The notes: generated by a model from the letters alone, not told the origin. A stretch of 56,358 bases of DNA from an uncultured Atopobiaceae bacterium (GCA_947625235.1 CANQNP010000004.1:1-56358), one strand, 5' to 3'; positions 42,089 to 51,552 are shown, counted from the stretch's first letter. Numbers and translations: made by a program.

Positions 42089-43372
42089 TCAGCTTCTGCG
42101 CGCGCGCTCCAAGCGAGCGCAGACGAGGCGCGCGCAGGCGCAGAAGACGTCGATCGCCTGGCTGAGTTCCGCGAGCGTGGGGTACGAGGGCGCGATGCGA
42201 AGGTCGCGATCGTAGGGGTCCTCGCCGCCCGGCCACGTGGCGCCCGCGGGCGTGAGCGTGACGCCCACCTCGCGGCAGAGCGAGACGATGGCCGCGGCGC
42301 TTCCCTCAGGACCGCGGAAGCTCACGAAGTAGCCGCCACGGGGATGGCCCCACGAGCAGCCGTCGACGCCGGCGAGGCCCGCCTCGAGCTTGTCCACCAC
42401 CACCTCGAAGCGCGGGCGCAGGACCTCGGCCTCGCGCGCCATGTGGGCCCTCACCGCGGCAAGGTCGCCCAGGTAGCGCGCGTGCCTGAGCATGTTCACC
42501 TTGTCGGGGCACACGCGCTCGATGGCGAAGGTCTCCTCGAGGTCGGCGAGGTCGGCCTCTGAGGCGGCCATGGCCGCGATGCCCGAGCCGGGGAAGGTGA
42601 TCTTCGACGTGGAGGCGAACTCGTAGACGAGGTCGCGCCCGCCCTCCTTCTCGATGGCGCCGAAGATCTCGAGCAGCTCGTCGCCCTCCTCGTAGAGGTC
42701 GTGCACGGCGTAGGCGTTGTCCCAGAAGACGCGGAAGTCCGGCGCCGCGGGCTCGAGGCGCGCGATCCTTCGCACCACCTCGTCGGAAAACGTGATGCCG
42801 GTGGGGTTTTGGTACTTCGGAACGACCCACATGCCCTTCACCGCGGGGTCCCTCACGAGCTCCTCGACCACCTCCATGTCCGGGCCGTCGCCTTGGAGGG
42901 GCACGGGGATGTTCTCGATGCCGAAGTGCTCGGTCATCGCGAAGTGGCGGTCGTAGCCGGGGCTCGGGCAGAGGAACGCCACGCGCGGGAGCGTGCCCCA
43001 GGGCGCCTCGCCGCGCACGCCGCGCACCCACGCGTGGACGAGGCAGTCGAACTGGATGTTCAGGCTCGAGGCGCCCGCCACCACCACCTGCTCCTCCGGG
43101 CAGCCCATGATGGCCGCCATGAGGCGCTTTGCCGAGGGAAGGCCCCAGGGGACGCCGTAGTTCGCCGCGTCCTGGCCGGAATCGGTGAGGTCGGAGGCGC
43201 TGTCCAGCACGTCGAGGAGCGGCCGCGAGAGATCCACCTGCTCCGTGCTCGGCTTCCCGCGCGCCATGTCGAGGGAGATCCCCTTCGCCGAAAGCGCCTC
43301 CACCTCGGCCTCGAGGCCCTCGATGGTCGCATCCAGCTCCGCATTGCCCATGGAGGCGAAATCCCACGCCAT
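42089..43372 (-). CDS. Aminotransferase of the MocR-like / aspartate aminotransferase Ic group
   Basis: The 427-residue PLP enzyme shows the pattern of the Aminotran_MocR/aspartate aminotransferase Ic group: LDMARGKPSTEQVDLSRPLLD near the N-terminus, ANYGVPWGLPSAKRLMAAIMG, VAGASSLNIQFD, VVPKYQNPTGITFSDEVVRRIA, FWDNAYAVHDL, and the PLP lysine in FASTSKITFPGSGIAAM. Aspartate to oxaloacetate transamination is the best guess. No strong ribosome-binding site precedes the ATG. The short gap to the next upstream gene is divergent. Confidence 0.9.
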   Translation of the reverse strand: MAWDFASMGNAELDATIEGLEAEVEALSAKGISLDMARGKPSTEQVDLSRPLLDVLDSASDLTDSGQDAANYGVPWGLPSAKRLMAAIMGCPEEQVVVAGASSLNIQFDCLVHAWVRGVRGEAPWGTLPRVAFLCPSPGYDRHFAMTEHFGIENIPVPLQGDGPDMEVVEELVRDPAVKGMWVVPKYQNPTGITFSDEVVRRIARLEPAAPDFRVFWDNAYAVHDLYEEGDELLEIFGAIEKEGGRDLVYEFASTSKITFPGSGIAAMAASEADLADLEETFAIERVCPDKVNMLRHARYLGDLAAVRAHMAREAEVLRPRFEVVVDKLEAGLAGVDGCSWGHPRGGYFVSFRGPEGSAAAIVSLCREVGVTLTPAGATWPGGEDPYDRDLRIAPSYPTLAELSQAIDVFCACARLVCARLERARRS

Positions 43373-43540
43373 GGTCGCCCGCTTTCTCTCGTTCGTCCCG
43401 AGCCGCGTGAGGGCGCCTTGCCCCCGCGGCGTATGCTTGGCCCCATGCTAAGGCTCCCTCGGGCGAAGGCGCGCCACATCGGGCGCCGGGCGCCCAATCG
43501 AGCCAAAGATGAAACGTCCGCGAGCGAGACGAGGTACGCG

Positions 43541-43798
43541 ATGGCCCAGGCATCCTATGAGCCCGCTTTCGAGGAGGGCGATCTCCAGCGACTCGTGGAC
43601 GCGCTCTTCAAGGACGCGAAGCGCGTGGAGAAGCGCGACGTGCTTGCCCTCGCGGATGCCTTCGACGTGGGCCCGCTCGCGCGCGAGGTCGTGGAATCGC
43701 TTCCCGCGGGCACCTACCACCGCGTGCGGCTCGCCACGCAGCTGAATTCCACGATCACCGCCCACGGGTGGACGCTCAAGCTGGGGCTTGTGGAGTAG
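43541..43798 (+). CDS. Small conserved-looking protein of unknown function
   Basis: I do not recognise the family. The 85-residue product is acidic at the N-terminus and appears helical: EGDLQRLVDALFKDAKRVEKRDVLALADAFDV, then a strand-turn motif LPAGTYHRVRLATQLNSTITAHGWTLKLG. No membrane segment or signal is present. GACGAGG lies 5-10 bases before the ATG; the open frame upstream (from about 43445) has a basic N-terminal stretch and no better site. It is divergent from the aminotransferase and its stop codon lies 3 bases from the nhaA stop. Confidence 0.6.
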   Translation: MAQASYEPAFEEGDLQRLVDALFKDAKRVEKRDVLALADAFDVGPLAREVVESLPAGTYHRVRLATQLNSTITAHGWTLKLGLVE

Positions 43799-43801
43799 CT
43801 C

Positions 43802-45238
43802 CTAGCTGCGCTCCATGGCGCGATCGAGGAGCGCCTCGTCGGCGGCCTCCTCTTCCTCCTCTCGCGCGTCCTCGCCCGAACTGCGACGCCTGCTGAAGAC
43901 GAGGAGGAAGATCGAGCCGATGAAGGCCGCCGTGAGCGAGCCCGCGAGGATCGCGCACTTCACCGCGAGCACGTGCGCGGGATCGGAGAACGCGAGTCCG
44001 GCGATGAGGATCGACATCGTGAAGCCGAGTCCTCCCATGAGCCCCACGCCCACGATCTGGATCCAGTCCACGCCCTCGGGAAGCTTCGCGAAGCGGATGC
44101 CCACGAGCAGCGCGGTCACGCAGATGATGCCGATGGGCTTGCCCACGACCGCGCCCACGTAGGCGCCGATGGTGACGGGGTCGGTGACGATCGAGAGCAG
44201 GTCCACGCCCACGAGCCGCACCTGCGCGTTCACGAAGGCGAAGATCGGCAGGATCACGAAGTTCACCGGCACCGTGATGGCGCGCTCCATGCGCTCGAGC
44301 GGCGGCGTCACGTGGTGCATGATGCGCTCGACGTCGCCCGCGATCCGCGTGAAGCGGTGCTGGCCGAGCACGTGGATGTTGTCGTCGTAGCTCTCGTCGA
44401 GCTCGATCGCCTTGCGGCGAAGCCACGGGCGCAGCTTCGAAAGCCGGATCTCGCTCTTCACCGGGAGGAAGAACGCGAGGATCACGCCCGCGAGCGTGGC
44501 GTGGATCCCCGAATCGTAGACGCACACCCAGAGCACGAGCCCCACCACGAGGTAGTGGCGGATCTGGAAGGCCTTGCGCTTGTTCATGATGGCGAGGATG
44601 ACGATGCACATGCCGCTCGCCGCGAGCCAGGGGATGCTCGGCGCCTTCCCGTAGAAGGCCGCGATCACGACGATCGCGATGATGTCGTCGGCGATGGCGA
44701 GCGTGGAGAAGAAGACCTTCGTGGCGGGCGCCACCTTGTCGCCGAGGAGCGACATCACGCCGAGCGCGAAGGCGATGTCCGTGGCGATGGGCACGGCCCA
44801 GCCCTGCGTGGCGCCGCCGGCGTTCACCGCGAGGTAGATGAGGGCGGGCGCGGCCACGCCGCCCACCGCCGCGAGCATGGGGAGCGCCGCCTGGCGCGGC
44901 TTTCTGAGCTCGCCCACCGTGACCTCGTACTTGAGCTCGATCCCCACGAGCAAGAAGAAGATCGCCATGAGGAAGTCGTTCACGAACGCCTCGAGCGACA
45001 TCGACGCCGTGAAGGAGCCGAAGCCGATGGAGAGCGGCGCCTCGAGGACCTCGCGCACCACGTCGTAGGCGTCGGTGTTGGCGATCACCACCGCGAGGAG
45101 CGCGGCGAAGACCATCACCCCCGCGGCGATGGTGCCGTCGCCGAACACGCGCCCCGCGCGCTGGCGAATGGCCATGCGCTGCTTGACCTCGGGATACGCG
45201 ATGATCGACGTCGGCGAGCCCGCGGGCACGCCATTCAT
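43802..45238 (-). CDS. nhaA: Na+/H+ antiporter NhaA
   Basis: The 478-residue polytopic antiporter exchanges external protons for internal Na+. The key segments are PIATDIAFALGVMSLLGD (equivalent of Asp133) and LAIADDIIAIVVIAAFYG (Asp163-Asp164 pair), with GIHATLAGVILAFFLP after them. The C-terminal tail is Arg/Glu-rich. The frame is open to an ATG at 45289, but that start lacks a ribosome-binding site, whereas the ATG at 45238 has GCAGGAG seven bases upstream. Convergent with the small gene at 43541. Confidence 0.95.
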   Translation of the reverse strand: MNGVPAGSPTSIIAYPEVKQRMAIRQRAGRVFGDGTIAAGVMVFAALLAVVIANTDAYDVVREVLEAPLSIGFGSFTASMSLEAFVNDFLMAIFFLLVGIELKYEVTVGELRKPRQAALPMLAAVGGVAAPALIYLAVNAGGATQGWAVPIATDIAFALGVMSLLGDKVAPATKVFFSTLAIADDIIAIVVIAAFYGKAPSIPWLAASGMCIVILAIMNKRKAFQIRHYLVVGLVLWVCVYDSGIHATLAGVILAFFLPVKSEIRLSKLRPWLRRKAIELDESYDDNIHVLGQHRFTRIAGDVERIMHHVTPPLERMERAITVPVNFVILPIFAFVNAQVRLVGVDLLSIVTDPVTIGAYVGAVVGKPIGIICVTALLVGIRFAKLPEGVDWIQIVGVGLMGGLGFTMSILIAGLAFSDPAHVLAVKCAILAGSLTAAFIGSIFLLVFSRRRSSGEDAREEEEEAADEALLDRAMERS

Positions 45239-45301
45239 GTGCGGCTCCTGCGATCCCGTGGTCTCGGGCTCGCTCGCGTGCTCGCGCATGCGATACGCGG
45301 C

Positions 45302-46246
45302 CTAGGCCGTGGCGGCCGCGAGGATGGGCGCCGCGATCTGCTTCTTGCGCGAGAGCACGCCGGGAAGCCACACGCCGCCGGGCTCGTCCTCGATGCCGAG
45401 GCCGCGCTCGGGCAGGCTCTTGTCCCCGCACATGAGGATCTGCGAGCCCTCCTCCATGATGTCCGTCACCGCGAGGACGAGCGTGTCGGCGTTCTTCTCC
45501 TTGCGGAAGCTCTCCATGGCGGCGCGGAGCTCGGGAAGGCGACTGAGCGCGATGTTCTTGTCCACCGTCTCGTACTGGCCGATGAACACGCGCTTGCCGT
45601 TGATGACGAAGCCCTTGATGTCGTGCGCCACCATCTCGTCGGGCGTGTACTTGTCCGTGGCGCGGTTCGTGAAGATGTTCATGCCGAAGTCCACCGGGTC
45701 GAGCCCGAGGATCTCTCCCACGTTCTCCACGAACTGGCGATCGATCTCGGTGGTGGTGGGGCTCTTCATCATCACCATGTCCGTCATCATCGCCGAGAGC
45801 AGGCACGAGAGCTGCGCCACCGTGGGCGTGATCTCGTAGGCGTGGAAGAGGTAGAGCACGATCGTGGCGGTGGAGCCCCACGGCAGCGTGATGAAGAAGA
45901 TCGGCTTGTGGGTGGAGAAGTCGGCGATGCGGTGGTGGTCGACGACGCCCACGACCTCGGCGTTCGAGAGGCCGTGGACCGATTGCACCTCCTCGTTGTG
46001 GTCGACGAGGATCACCTTCTGGCGCTCCTGGCCGGGCTCGGGCGCGGGGATCTCGTCCAGGTACTCCGGCTCGGGAAACTCCCAGCTCTTGAGGATGGCC
46101 GCCGATTCGAGCGGCATCTCCCCGAGGCGCCTCGGCACGTAGGTGTTGCCATCCTCGAGGGTGTTCATGAGCTGCGAGAGCATGACGGCGGCAAGGATGG
46201 AATCGTTGTCGGGATGCTTGTGGCCGAAGACGTAGACCGTGCTCAT
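45302..46246 (-). CDS. ppaC: Manganese-dependent inorganic pyrophosphatase
   Basis: The 314-residue family II pyrophosphatase hydrolyses PPi from biosynthetic reactions. The metal-binding motifs of the DHH superfamily are visible: VFGHKHPDNDS at the N-terminus, ILVDHNE, GVVDHHRIADF, and the family II signature SRKKQIAAPIL at the C-terminus. AAGGAG lies six bases before the ATG at 46246. It is divergent from degV and lies upstream of nhaA on the same strand. Confidence 0.96.
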   Translation of the reverse strand: MSTVYVFGHKHPDNDSILAAVMLSQLMNTLEDGNTYVPRRLGEMPLESAAILKSWEFPEPEYLDEIPAPEPGQERQKVILVDHNEEVQSVHGLSNAEVVGVVDHHRIADFSTHKPIFFITLPWGSTATIVLYLFHAYEITPTVAQLSCLLSAMMTDMVMMKSPTTTEIDRQFVENVGEILGLDPVDFGMNIFTNRATDKYTPDEMVAHDIKGFVINGKRVFIGQYETVDKNIALSRLPELRAAMESFRKEKNADTLVLAVTDIMEEGSQILMCGDKSLPERGLGIEDEPGGVWLPGVLSRKKQIAAPILAAATA

Positions 46247-46431
46247 GGGAGACTCCTTCAAGGCCGAAGCCAACGCGCATGGTGGGGGTTTCCCCGATTG
46301 TAGCCAACCCCACGCCCCATCCTCGGCGAGGAGACGAGCGAACTGGCCGATGATGGGGAGGTGGAGCGCGCGGATTTGGCTACGCTTGGGTATGACCCTC
46401 AAGGCCAGTCCGTCCAAGGTTCGGGGGTGCT

Positions 46432-47325
46432 ATGAACGACCAGAGGATCGCCATCCTCACCGACTCGGGCACCAATACCCCGCTTGACTTCGCGCGCGAG
46501 CACGACATCACCATCGTGCCGCTCGTGATCAACTTCTCCGACGGCACCTACCACACCGACGTCGACATCACCACCGACGACGTGATCGCGCGCCTCCCCG
46601 AGGAGATACCCAGCACCTCGCTGCCCTCCCCCTCGACGCTCCTCGCCGCGCTCGAGGACTGCCGGAAACGCGGCTACGAGAAGGCCATCTTCGTCACCAT
46701 CAGCTCGGGGCTCTCCGCCACGAACCAGACCGTGCACCTCGTGGCGAGCGAGATCGAGGACTTCCCCGTTGCCGTCATCGACACGAAGTCGATCGGCGTC
46801 GCCGCCGGGCTCGTGACCATGAACGCCGCGCTCATGGTGGAGGCGTGCGTGCCCTTCGAGGAGGCCGAGAGGCGCCTCACGGAGCTCTCCGAGCACACGC
46901 TCGTGCTCTTTTGCGTGGATGAGCTCGTGTACCTGCGCAAGGGCGGCCGCATCTCCGAAGCGGTCTACCGCCTTGGCTCCGCGCTCAACATCAAGCCGGT
47001 CTTCGATTGCGATTCCGAGGGTCGCTACCGCATCGTGAAGAAGAGCAGGGGGCTGCAGAAGGCCGTGCGCGCCATCGAGGACCTCATCGTCGAACGCGCG
47101 AGCCACTACGCGCAGGTGGTGCTCGCCATTTGCTCGGCGAACCCGAACGCCCCCGTCGACACCTACGAGCGAAACCTCCGCGAGCGCGTGGCGAACGAGG
47201 TGGGGCTCATCCGCTCGGGCATCACCGCCGACCTCATCGTCCACACCGGGCCGACGCTCCTCGGCATGGCCGTGCAGCCCGCCACGCCCGAGATGGCCGC
47301 GTGGTTCGAGGGCGCCAAGGCCTAG
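46432..47325 (+). CDS. DegV family fatty-acid-binding protein
   Basis: The 297-residue protein has the DegV/FakB fold: AILTDSGTNTPL at the N-terminus, VPLVINFSDGTYHTDVDI, STSLPSPS, FVTISSGLSATNQT and CVDELVYLRKGGRIS. DegV/FakB proteins bind a fatty acid and present it to the FakA kinase for phosphorylation; no fakA is in view. GGGGG precedes the ATG. Its stop codon overlaps the pcrA stop on the other strand. Confidence 0.92.
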   Translation: MNDQRIAILTDSGTNTPLDFAREHDITIVPLVINFSDGTYHTDVDITTDDVIARLPEEIPSTSLPSPSTLLAALEDCRKRGYEKAIFVTISSGLSATNQTVHLVASEIEDFPVAVIDTKSIGVAAGLVTMNAALMVEACVPFEEAERRLTELSEHTLVLFCVDELVYLRKGGRISEAVYRLGSALNIKPVFDCDSEGRYRIVKKSRGLQKAVRAIEDLIVERASHYAQVVLAICSANPNAPVDTYERNLRERVANEVGLIRSGITADLIVHTGPTLLGMAVQPATPEMAAWFEGAKA

Positions 47326-49673
47326 GCGCCGGAATCGACCTTCACGAGGGGCGCGAAGCCGAGCATGAGGCGCTTCGGCGCATCCATGCCCTTGAACCGC
47401 ACCTCCACGATGTCGCCCTCCGCGGCGAGCACCGTGCCCTGGCCAAACGTCTTATGCGCCACCACGTCCCCCACCGCGAAGGAGGGCTTCTGGGCCCGCG
47501 TCGTGTGGCGGATCGCGGGGCTCTGGGGGGCCTTCGGGGCCACGGAGCCCGCGGTGGTGGAGCGCGCGCCCCATGCGTACGCACCCGTGCCCGAGCCGAA
47601 GGTGCCATGGCGGTCCCCGCGCTTTTCCCACCCCGTGCCCTCGAAGCCGAGCGAGCCCGTGCCCTCCGAGCGGAGGTGCTCCTTGGGGATCTCCTTCAGG
47701 AAGCGACTCGGGGCGGCTGCCTGGGTCGAGCCCCACGTCCTGCGCTTTTCGGCATAGGAAAGGTAGAGGCGCTCGCGGGCGCGCGTGATGGCCACGTAGG
47801 CGAGGCGCCGCTCCTCCTCCACGTCCCTTTGATCGGCCTCGGGACCGCGGTGCGGGAAGAGCCCCTCCTCGAGCCCCGCGACGAAGACGGCGGGGAACTC
47901 GAGCCCCTTGGCCGCGTGGACCGTCATGAGGGTGACGGCGCTCGTCTGCCCCGAGAGCGCGTCGAGGTCGCTTCTGAGGGCGAGCCACTCCAAGAAGGCG
48001 GGGAGCTTCTCCGAGCTCGGCGCATCGGCGTCGAACGCCGCCGGCTCCTCGGGGCCCGCCTCGAGATCGCCCACGCCGAGGAGCGCCGCGGGCGAGACCT
48101 CGTGCTGCTCGTCGAACTCCTGGGCGATGAGGAAGAACTCGCGGATGTTCTCCGCCCGCGCAAGCGCCTGCGGCGTGTTCGCGCGCTCGAGCTCCTCGAG
48201 CATGCCCGTCTTCGCGATGATCATCTCCACCACGCGCGCGAGCTCGCCGGTATAGCGGCGCGCCTCCTCGATGGCGCTCGTCCAGGCGCCGAGCGCCTCC
48301 CGGGCACGCGGCGCGAGGCCGCCCTCGCCGCCCACGGCGAGCTCGGCCGCCTCGAAGAACGAGACGCCGTAGCGCGCGGCCAACGCGTCGATCTTGGCCA
48401 TCGACTGGTCGCCGATGCCGCGACGCGGCACGTTCACGACGCGCCTCGCCGAGACGTCGTCTAAGGGGTTCACCACGAGGCGCAGGTACGCCATGACGTC
48501 GCGCACCTCGGCGCGATCGAAGAACCGCGTGCCGCCCACGATCTTATAGGGCACGCCCGCGCGCAGGAACATGTCCTCGATGGTGCGGCTCTGCGCGTTC
48601 GTGCGGTAGAACACCGCGACGTCGTCGTAGGAGCGCCCGCGCCGGTGGAGCCGCTCGATCTCCGAGGCGATCCACCTTCCCTCGTCCTGCTCGTCCGTGG
48701 CGCGATAGACGCCGATGAGCTCGCCTTTCTCGCCCTCGGTGTAGAGGTGCTTCCTCTCGCGGCGCCGGTTGTGCGCCACCACCGCGTTGGCCGCCTCGAG
48801 GATGTGCGCGGTGGAGCGGTAGTTGCGCTCGAGCTTCACCACGGTGGCCTCGGGGTAGTCGCGCTTGAAGTCGAGGATGTTCTGGATGTCCGCGCCGCGC
48901 CAGGAGTAGATGGACTGGTCGTCGTCTCCCACGACCATGAGGTTTCGCGAGCGCGCCGCGAGGAGGTTCGTGAGGAGGTACTGCACGCGGTTCGTGTCCT
49001 GGTACTCGTCCACCGAGAGGTAGCGGAAGCGCTCCTGGTAGCGCGCGAGCACGTCGGCGTTGCCCGAGAGCAGGCGGTACGCGTTCACGAGGAGGTCGTC
49101 GAAATCCATCGCGTTCGTGCGCTCGAGCTCGGCTTGATAGCCCTCGTAGACGCGCGCGATGGCGAACTCCTCGGGCCTTCCCGCGCGGGCGAGGAACTCC
49201 GAGGGCCCCACGAGCGCCATCTTCGCGTTCGAGATGCGGGAGCGCACCCGCGCGAGGGGGTAGCGCTTGGGATCGAGGTGCGCCTCGTCCGAGAGCCGCC
49301 GGATGAGCGCGCGCGAATCCCCGTCGTCGTAGATGGTGAAGTTGGGGCCATAGCCCACGCGCTCGGCGTCCTCGCGAAGCATCCGCACGGCCATCGCGTG
49401 GAAGGTGCACACCCACATGCCGCGGATGCCACCGGGGACGGTCTCGAGGAGGCGCTCGCGCATCTCCTGCGCGGCTTTGTTCGTGAAGGTGATGGCGAGG
49501 ATGCGCCACGGACGAACATCGAGATCGGCCACGAGGTGCGCGATGCGATACGTGAGCACGCGCGTCTTGCCCGAACCGGCGCCGGCGAGCACGAGGAGCG
49601 GCCCCTCCGTGCACATCACCGCCTCGCGCTGGGCTTCGTTCAAACTCTCGAGATCAAGGACGCTCTCAGGCAT
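47322..49673 (-). CDS. pcrA: ATP-dependent DNA helicase PcrA/UvrD type
   Basis: The 783-residue SF1A 3'-5' helicase acts in repair and replication-fork maintenance. Motif I GAGSGKT is at 31-37, then DEYQDTN (motif II), DDQSIYSWRGAD (motif III), NYRST (motif IV), TVHAAKGLEFPAVFV (motif V) and VAITRARERLYLSYA (motif VI). The C-terminus has a Tudor-like fold, VGDVVAHKTFGQGTVL, that contacts RNA polymerase in PcrA. The ATG at 49673 has GGGGAG upstream; the longer open frame to 49730 has no site. Confidence 0.95.
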   Translation of the reverse strand: MPESVLDLESLNEAQREAVMCTEGPLLVLAGAGSGKTRVLTYRIAHLVADLDVRPWRILAITFTNKAAQEMRERLLETVPGGIRGMWVCTFHAMAVRMLREDAERVGYGPNFTIYDDGDSRALIRRLSDEAHLDPKRYPLARVRSRISNAKMALVGPSEFLARAGRPEEFAIARVYEGYQAELERTNAMDFDDLLVNAYRLLSGNADVLARYQERFRYLSVDEYQDTNRVQYLLTNLLAARSRNLMVVGDDDQSIYSWRGADIQNILDFKRDYPEATVVKLERNYRSTAHILEAANAVVAHNRRRERKHLYTEGEKGELIGVYRATDEQDEGRWIASEIERLHRRGRSYDDVAVFYRTNAQSRTIEDMFLRAGVPYKIVGGTRFFDRAEVRDVMAYLRLVVNPLDDVSARRVVNVPRRGIGDQSMAKIDALAARYGVSFFEAAELAVGGEGGLAPRAREALGAWTSAIEEARRYTGELARVVEMIIAKTGMLEELERANTPQALARAENIREFFLIAQEFDEQHEVSPAALLGVGDLEAGPEEPAAFDADAPSSEKLPAFLEWLALRSDLDALSGQTSAVTLMTVHAAKGLEFPAVFVAGLEEGLFPHRGPEADQRDVEEERRLAYVAITRARERLYLSYAEKRRTWGSTQAAAPSRFLKEIPKEHLRSEGTGSLGFEGTGWEKRGDRHGTFGSGTGAYAWGARSTTAGSVAPKAPQSPAIRHTTRAQKPSFAVGDVVAHKTFGQGTVLAAEGDIVEVRFKGMDAPKRLMLGFAPLVKVDSGA

Positions 49674-49778
49674 GCGCACTCCCCATCGACTGCTTGGCCC
49701 AGCCATTCTACCGACCGAGCCCCACGACAAATACGCACCTTCGAAATGGCAGCTCAGAGGCCTCGAGGACCCGAGGAG

Positions 49779-50702
49779 CTAGCGCGCGAGGAGCGCGAAG
49801 TAGGCGATCACGACGACGCCGAGGACGATGCGATACCACCCGAAGGGCTTGAAGTCGTGGCGGCGCACGAAGGCGAGGAGGAACTTCACCGCGAGGATGG
49901 ACACGATGAAGGCCACCACGCAGCCCACGACGAGGATCGAGAGCTCGCCCGAGGTGGGCGCGAATCCCTGAAGCGCGTACTTGGCCACGCGCACGAGGCT
50001 CGCGCCGAACATCACCGGGATGGCGAGGTAGAACGTGAATTCCGCCGCCACCGTGCGGCTCGTGCCGAGCAGGAGCCCGCCCAAGATCGTGGAGCCGGAG
50101 CGCGAGGTGCCGGGCACGAGCGAGAGCACCTGGAAGCAGCCGATGCCGAAGGCGCGCCGCACGTCGAGCGCCTCGATCGACTGGACGCTCGCGTCCATGT
50201 CGGCGAGCTCGGCGGCGCTTTGGGGCTGGGCCACCTTGCGCAGGTGCTTCATCCGCACCGAACTCAGCGCGAGCTCCCGCGCCTTCTTCTCCCTTGCGCC
50301 CTCCACCCAGATGAAGGCGATGCCGTAGACGATGAGCGCGGCGGCGATGGTGAAGGGGCCGGACAAGTGCTCCTCCATCCAGTCGTCAAGCGGAATGCCC
50401 ACCACCGCGGCGGGGATGCACGCGAGGACGATCTTTCCCCAGAGCGCCCACGTCTCGCGCCTGCCCTCCACGCCCTTCGACGGGGCGAAGGGGTTCAGCT
50501 GCCGGAAGAAGAGGACGCAGATGGCGAGGATCGCGCCCAATTGCACGACCACGAGGAAGAGGTCCCAGAACTCGGGGCTCACGTCGAGCGAGATGAATTG
50601 GTCGAGCAGGAGGAGGTGGCCCGTCGAGGAGATGGGGAGCCACTCCGTGACCCCCTCCACGAGCCCGTAGAGCGCCGCCTTCAGAAGCTCGACGAGATCC
50701 AT
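49779..50702 (-). CDS. uppP: Undecaprenyl-diphosphatase
   Basis: The 307-residue membrane enzyme recycles the lipid carrier undecaprenyl diphosphate for peptidoglycan and polysaccharide synthesis and gives low bacitracin resistance. The two catalytic motifs are present: EGVTEWLPISSTGH at the N-terminus and SLVPGTSRSGSTI near the middle, with eight or so hydrophobic helices. A charged insertion (about residues 145-175) separates the halves. GGAGGTGCC lies before the ATG at 50702. Divergent from uspA. Confidence 0.95.
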   Translation of the reverse strand: MDLVELLKAALYGLVEGVTEWLPISSTGHLLLLDQFISLDVSPEFWDLFLVVVQLGAILAICVLFFRQLNPFAPSKGVEGRRETWALWGKIVLACIPAAVVGIPLDDWMEEHLSGPFTIAAALIVYGIAFIWVEGAREKKARELALSSVRMKHLRKVAQPQSAAELADMDASVQSIEALDVRRAFGIGCFQVLSLVPGTSRSGSTILGGLLLGTSRTVAAEFTFYLAIPVMFGASLVRVAKYALQGFAPTSGELSILVVGCVVAFIVSILAVKFLLAFVRRHDFKPFGWYRIVLGVVVIAYFALLAR

Positions 50703-50876
50703 CGGCACCTCCTCCTTCGCGATCACGCGCCCGAAGCCCCATGATCGCGCATCCGCACACCGATTCCCGGCACGGTCCAAGCAGCGTAGCGAGCATACGA
50801 GCGCCGCGAGACGGGCACAGTCCCAAATGCGGGAGACTACACTTTCGCTCAACCACATTCACGTGAAGGGACAATC

Positions 50877-51332
50877 ATGGTCGCCACCTTTAAGGACTTG
50901 GGTTACAGGAAGATCTTCGTGTCGCTCGACGGCACCGAGCAGCAGTACAAGGTGCTTGATCGCGCCATCACCGTCGCCGACAACAACGGCGCCGAACTCA
51001 TCATCGGCCACGTGATCGACACGAGCGCCATGGAGGTGGGCGGCAACAAGGTGCCCGAGGGCACGGTCGACAACCTCAAGGCCGCGTTCCTCGAGTCCAT
51101 CGCCGAACCGCTCGCGGAGGCGAAGTCCCTCGCCACCATCCCGCAGGTGACCGTCATCCAGGAGGAGGGGCGCGTGCGCGAGACCCTCGAGGACAAGATG
51201 CTCGACGTCATCAAGCCCGACCTCGTGCTCTGCGGCGCGCGCGGCCTCTCGAAGGTGAAGTACGCGCTCCTCGGCTCCATCTCCTCCTTCCTGCTTCGCA
51301 GCTGCGAGTGCGACATCCTCGTGGTGAAGTAG
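50877..51332 (+). CDS. uspA: Universal stress protein family
   Basis: The 151-residue single USP domain starts RKIFVSLDGTEQQYKVLDRAI and ends with LVLCGARGLSKVKYALLGSISSFLLRSCECDILVVK, which includes a GxxG(x9)GS-like ATP-binding pattern. Role: stress survival, partner unknown. GAAGGGA precedes the ATG. It forms a single transcription unit ending in the hairpin at 51353-51386. Confidence 0.92.
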   Translation: MVATFKDLGYRKIFVSLDGTEQQYKVLDRAITVADNNGAELIIGHVIDTSAMEVGGNKVPEGTVDNLKAAFLESIAEPLAEAKSLATIPQVTVIQEEGRVRETLEDKMLDVIKPDLVLCGARGLSKVKYALLGSISSFLLRSCECDILVVK

Positions 51333-51352
51333 CGTCCATCCCAACGCAATCG

Positions 51353-51386
51353 TGCGAGCGGCACTCCTCTTGGGGTGCCGTTCGCT
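51353..51386 (+). terminator. Terminator-like hairpin after uspA
   Basis: GGCACTCC and GGGGTGCC pair around a TCTT loop, with outer GCG/CGC pairing, 20 bases after the uspA stop codon. A T run is missing. A second hairpin (GGCGGG 51411-51416 with CCCGCC 51435-51440) follows. Confidence 0.55.
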
Positions 51387-51480
51387 TCTGACCCCAAGAT
51401 GTGGGGATGGGGCGGGTGGATTTCTTGCACAATCCCCGCCGTCCATGCGAATCGCGAGCCGAGACGCTACACTTGCCTTC

Positions 51481-51511
51481 CCGCCTTAAGAAACCCTTAC
51501 GGCGGTTTTTT
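51481..51511 (+). terminator. Strong intrinsic terminator 41 bases before the coiled-coil gene
   Basis: CCGCC-T-TAAG and CTTA-C-GGCGG form a stem with one T-C mismatch and a short loop, followed at once by six T (51506-51511). It ends 41 bases before the ATG at 51553 and more than 170 bases after uspA. No promoter is evident between it and the start codon, so it may be an attenuator in the leader of the downstream gene. Confidence 0.75.
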
Positions 51512-51552
51512 GGCACGAAATCAGGCTACGGAAGGATCCCGCTCCGCGGCAT

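Noticed and set aside
43776-46313. An 845-codon frame overlapping nhaA and ppaC
   Set aside because: Its composition (His/Arg/Ala/Gly) is that of a frame-shifted shadow; both overlapping genes carry all family motifs.
51333-51552. Cyclic di-AMP (ydaO) riboswitch before the coiled-coil gene
   Set aside because: The terminator fits, but the conserved aptamer elements were not recognised; kept as an open question in the findings instead of a feature.
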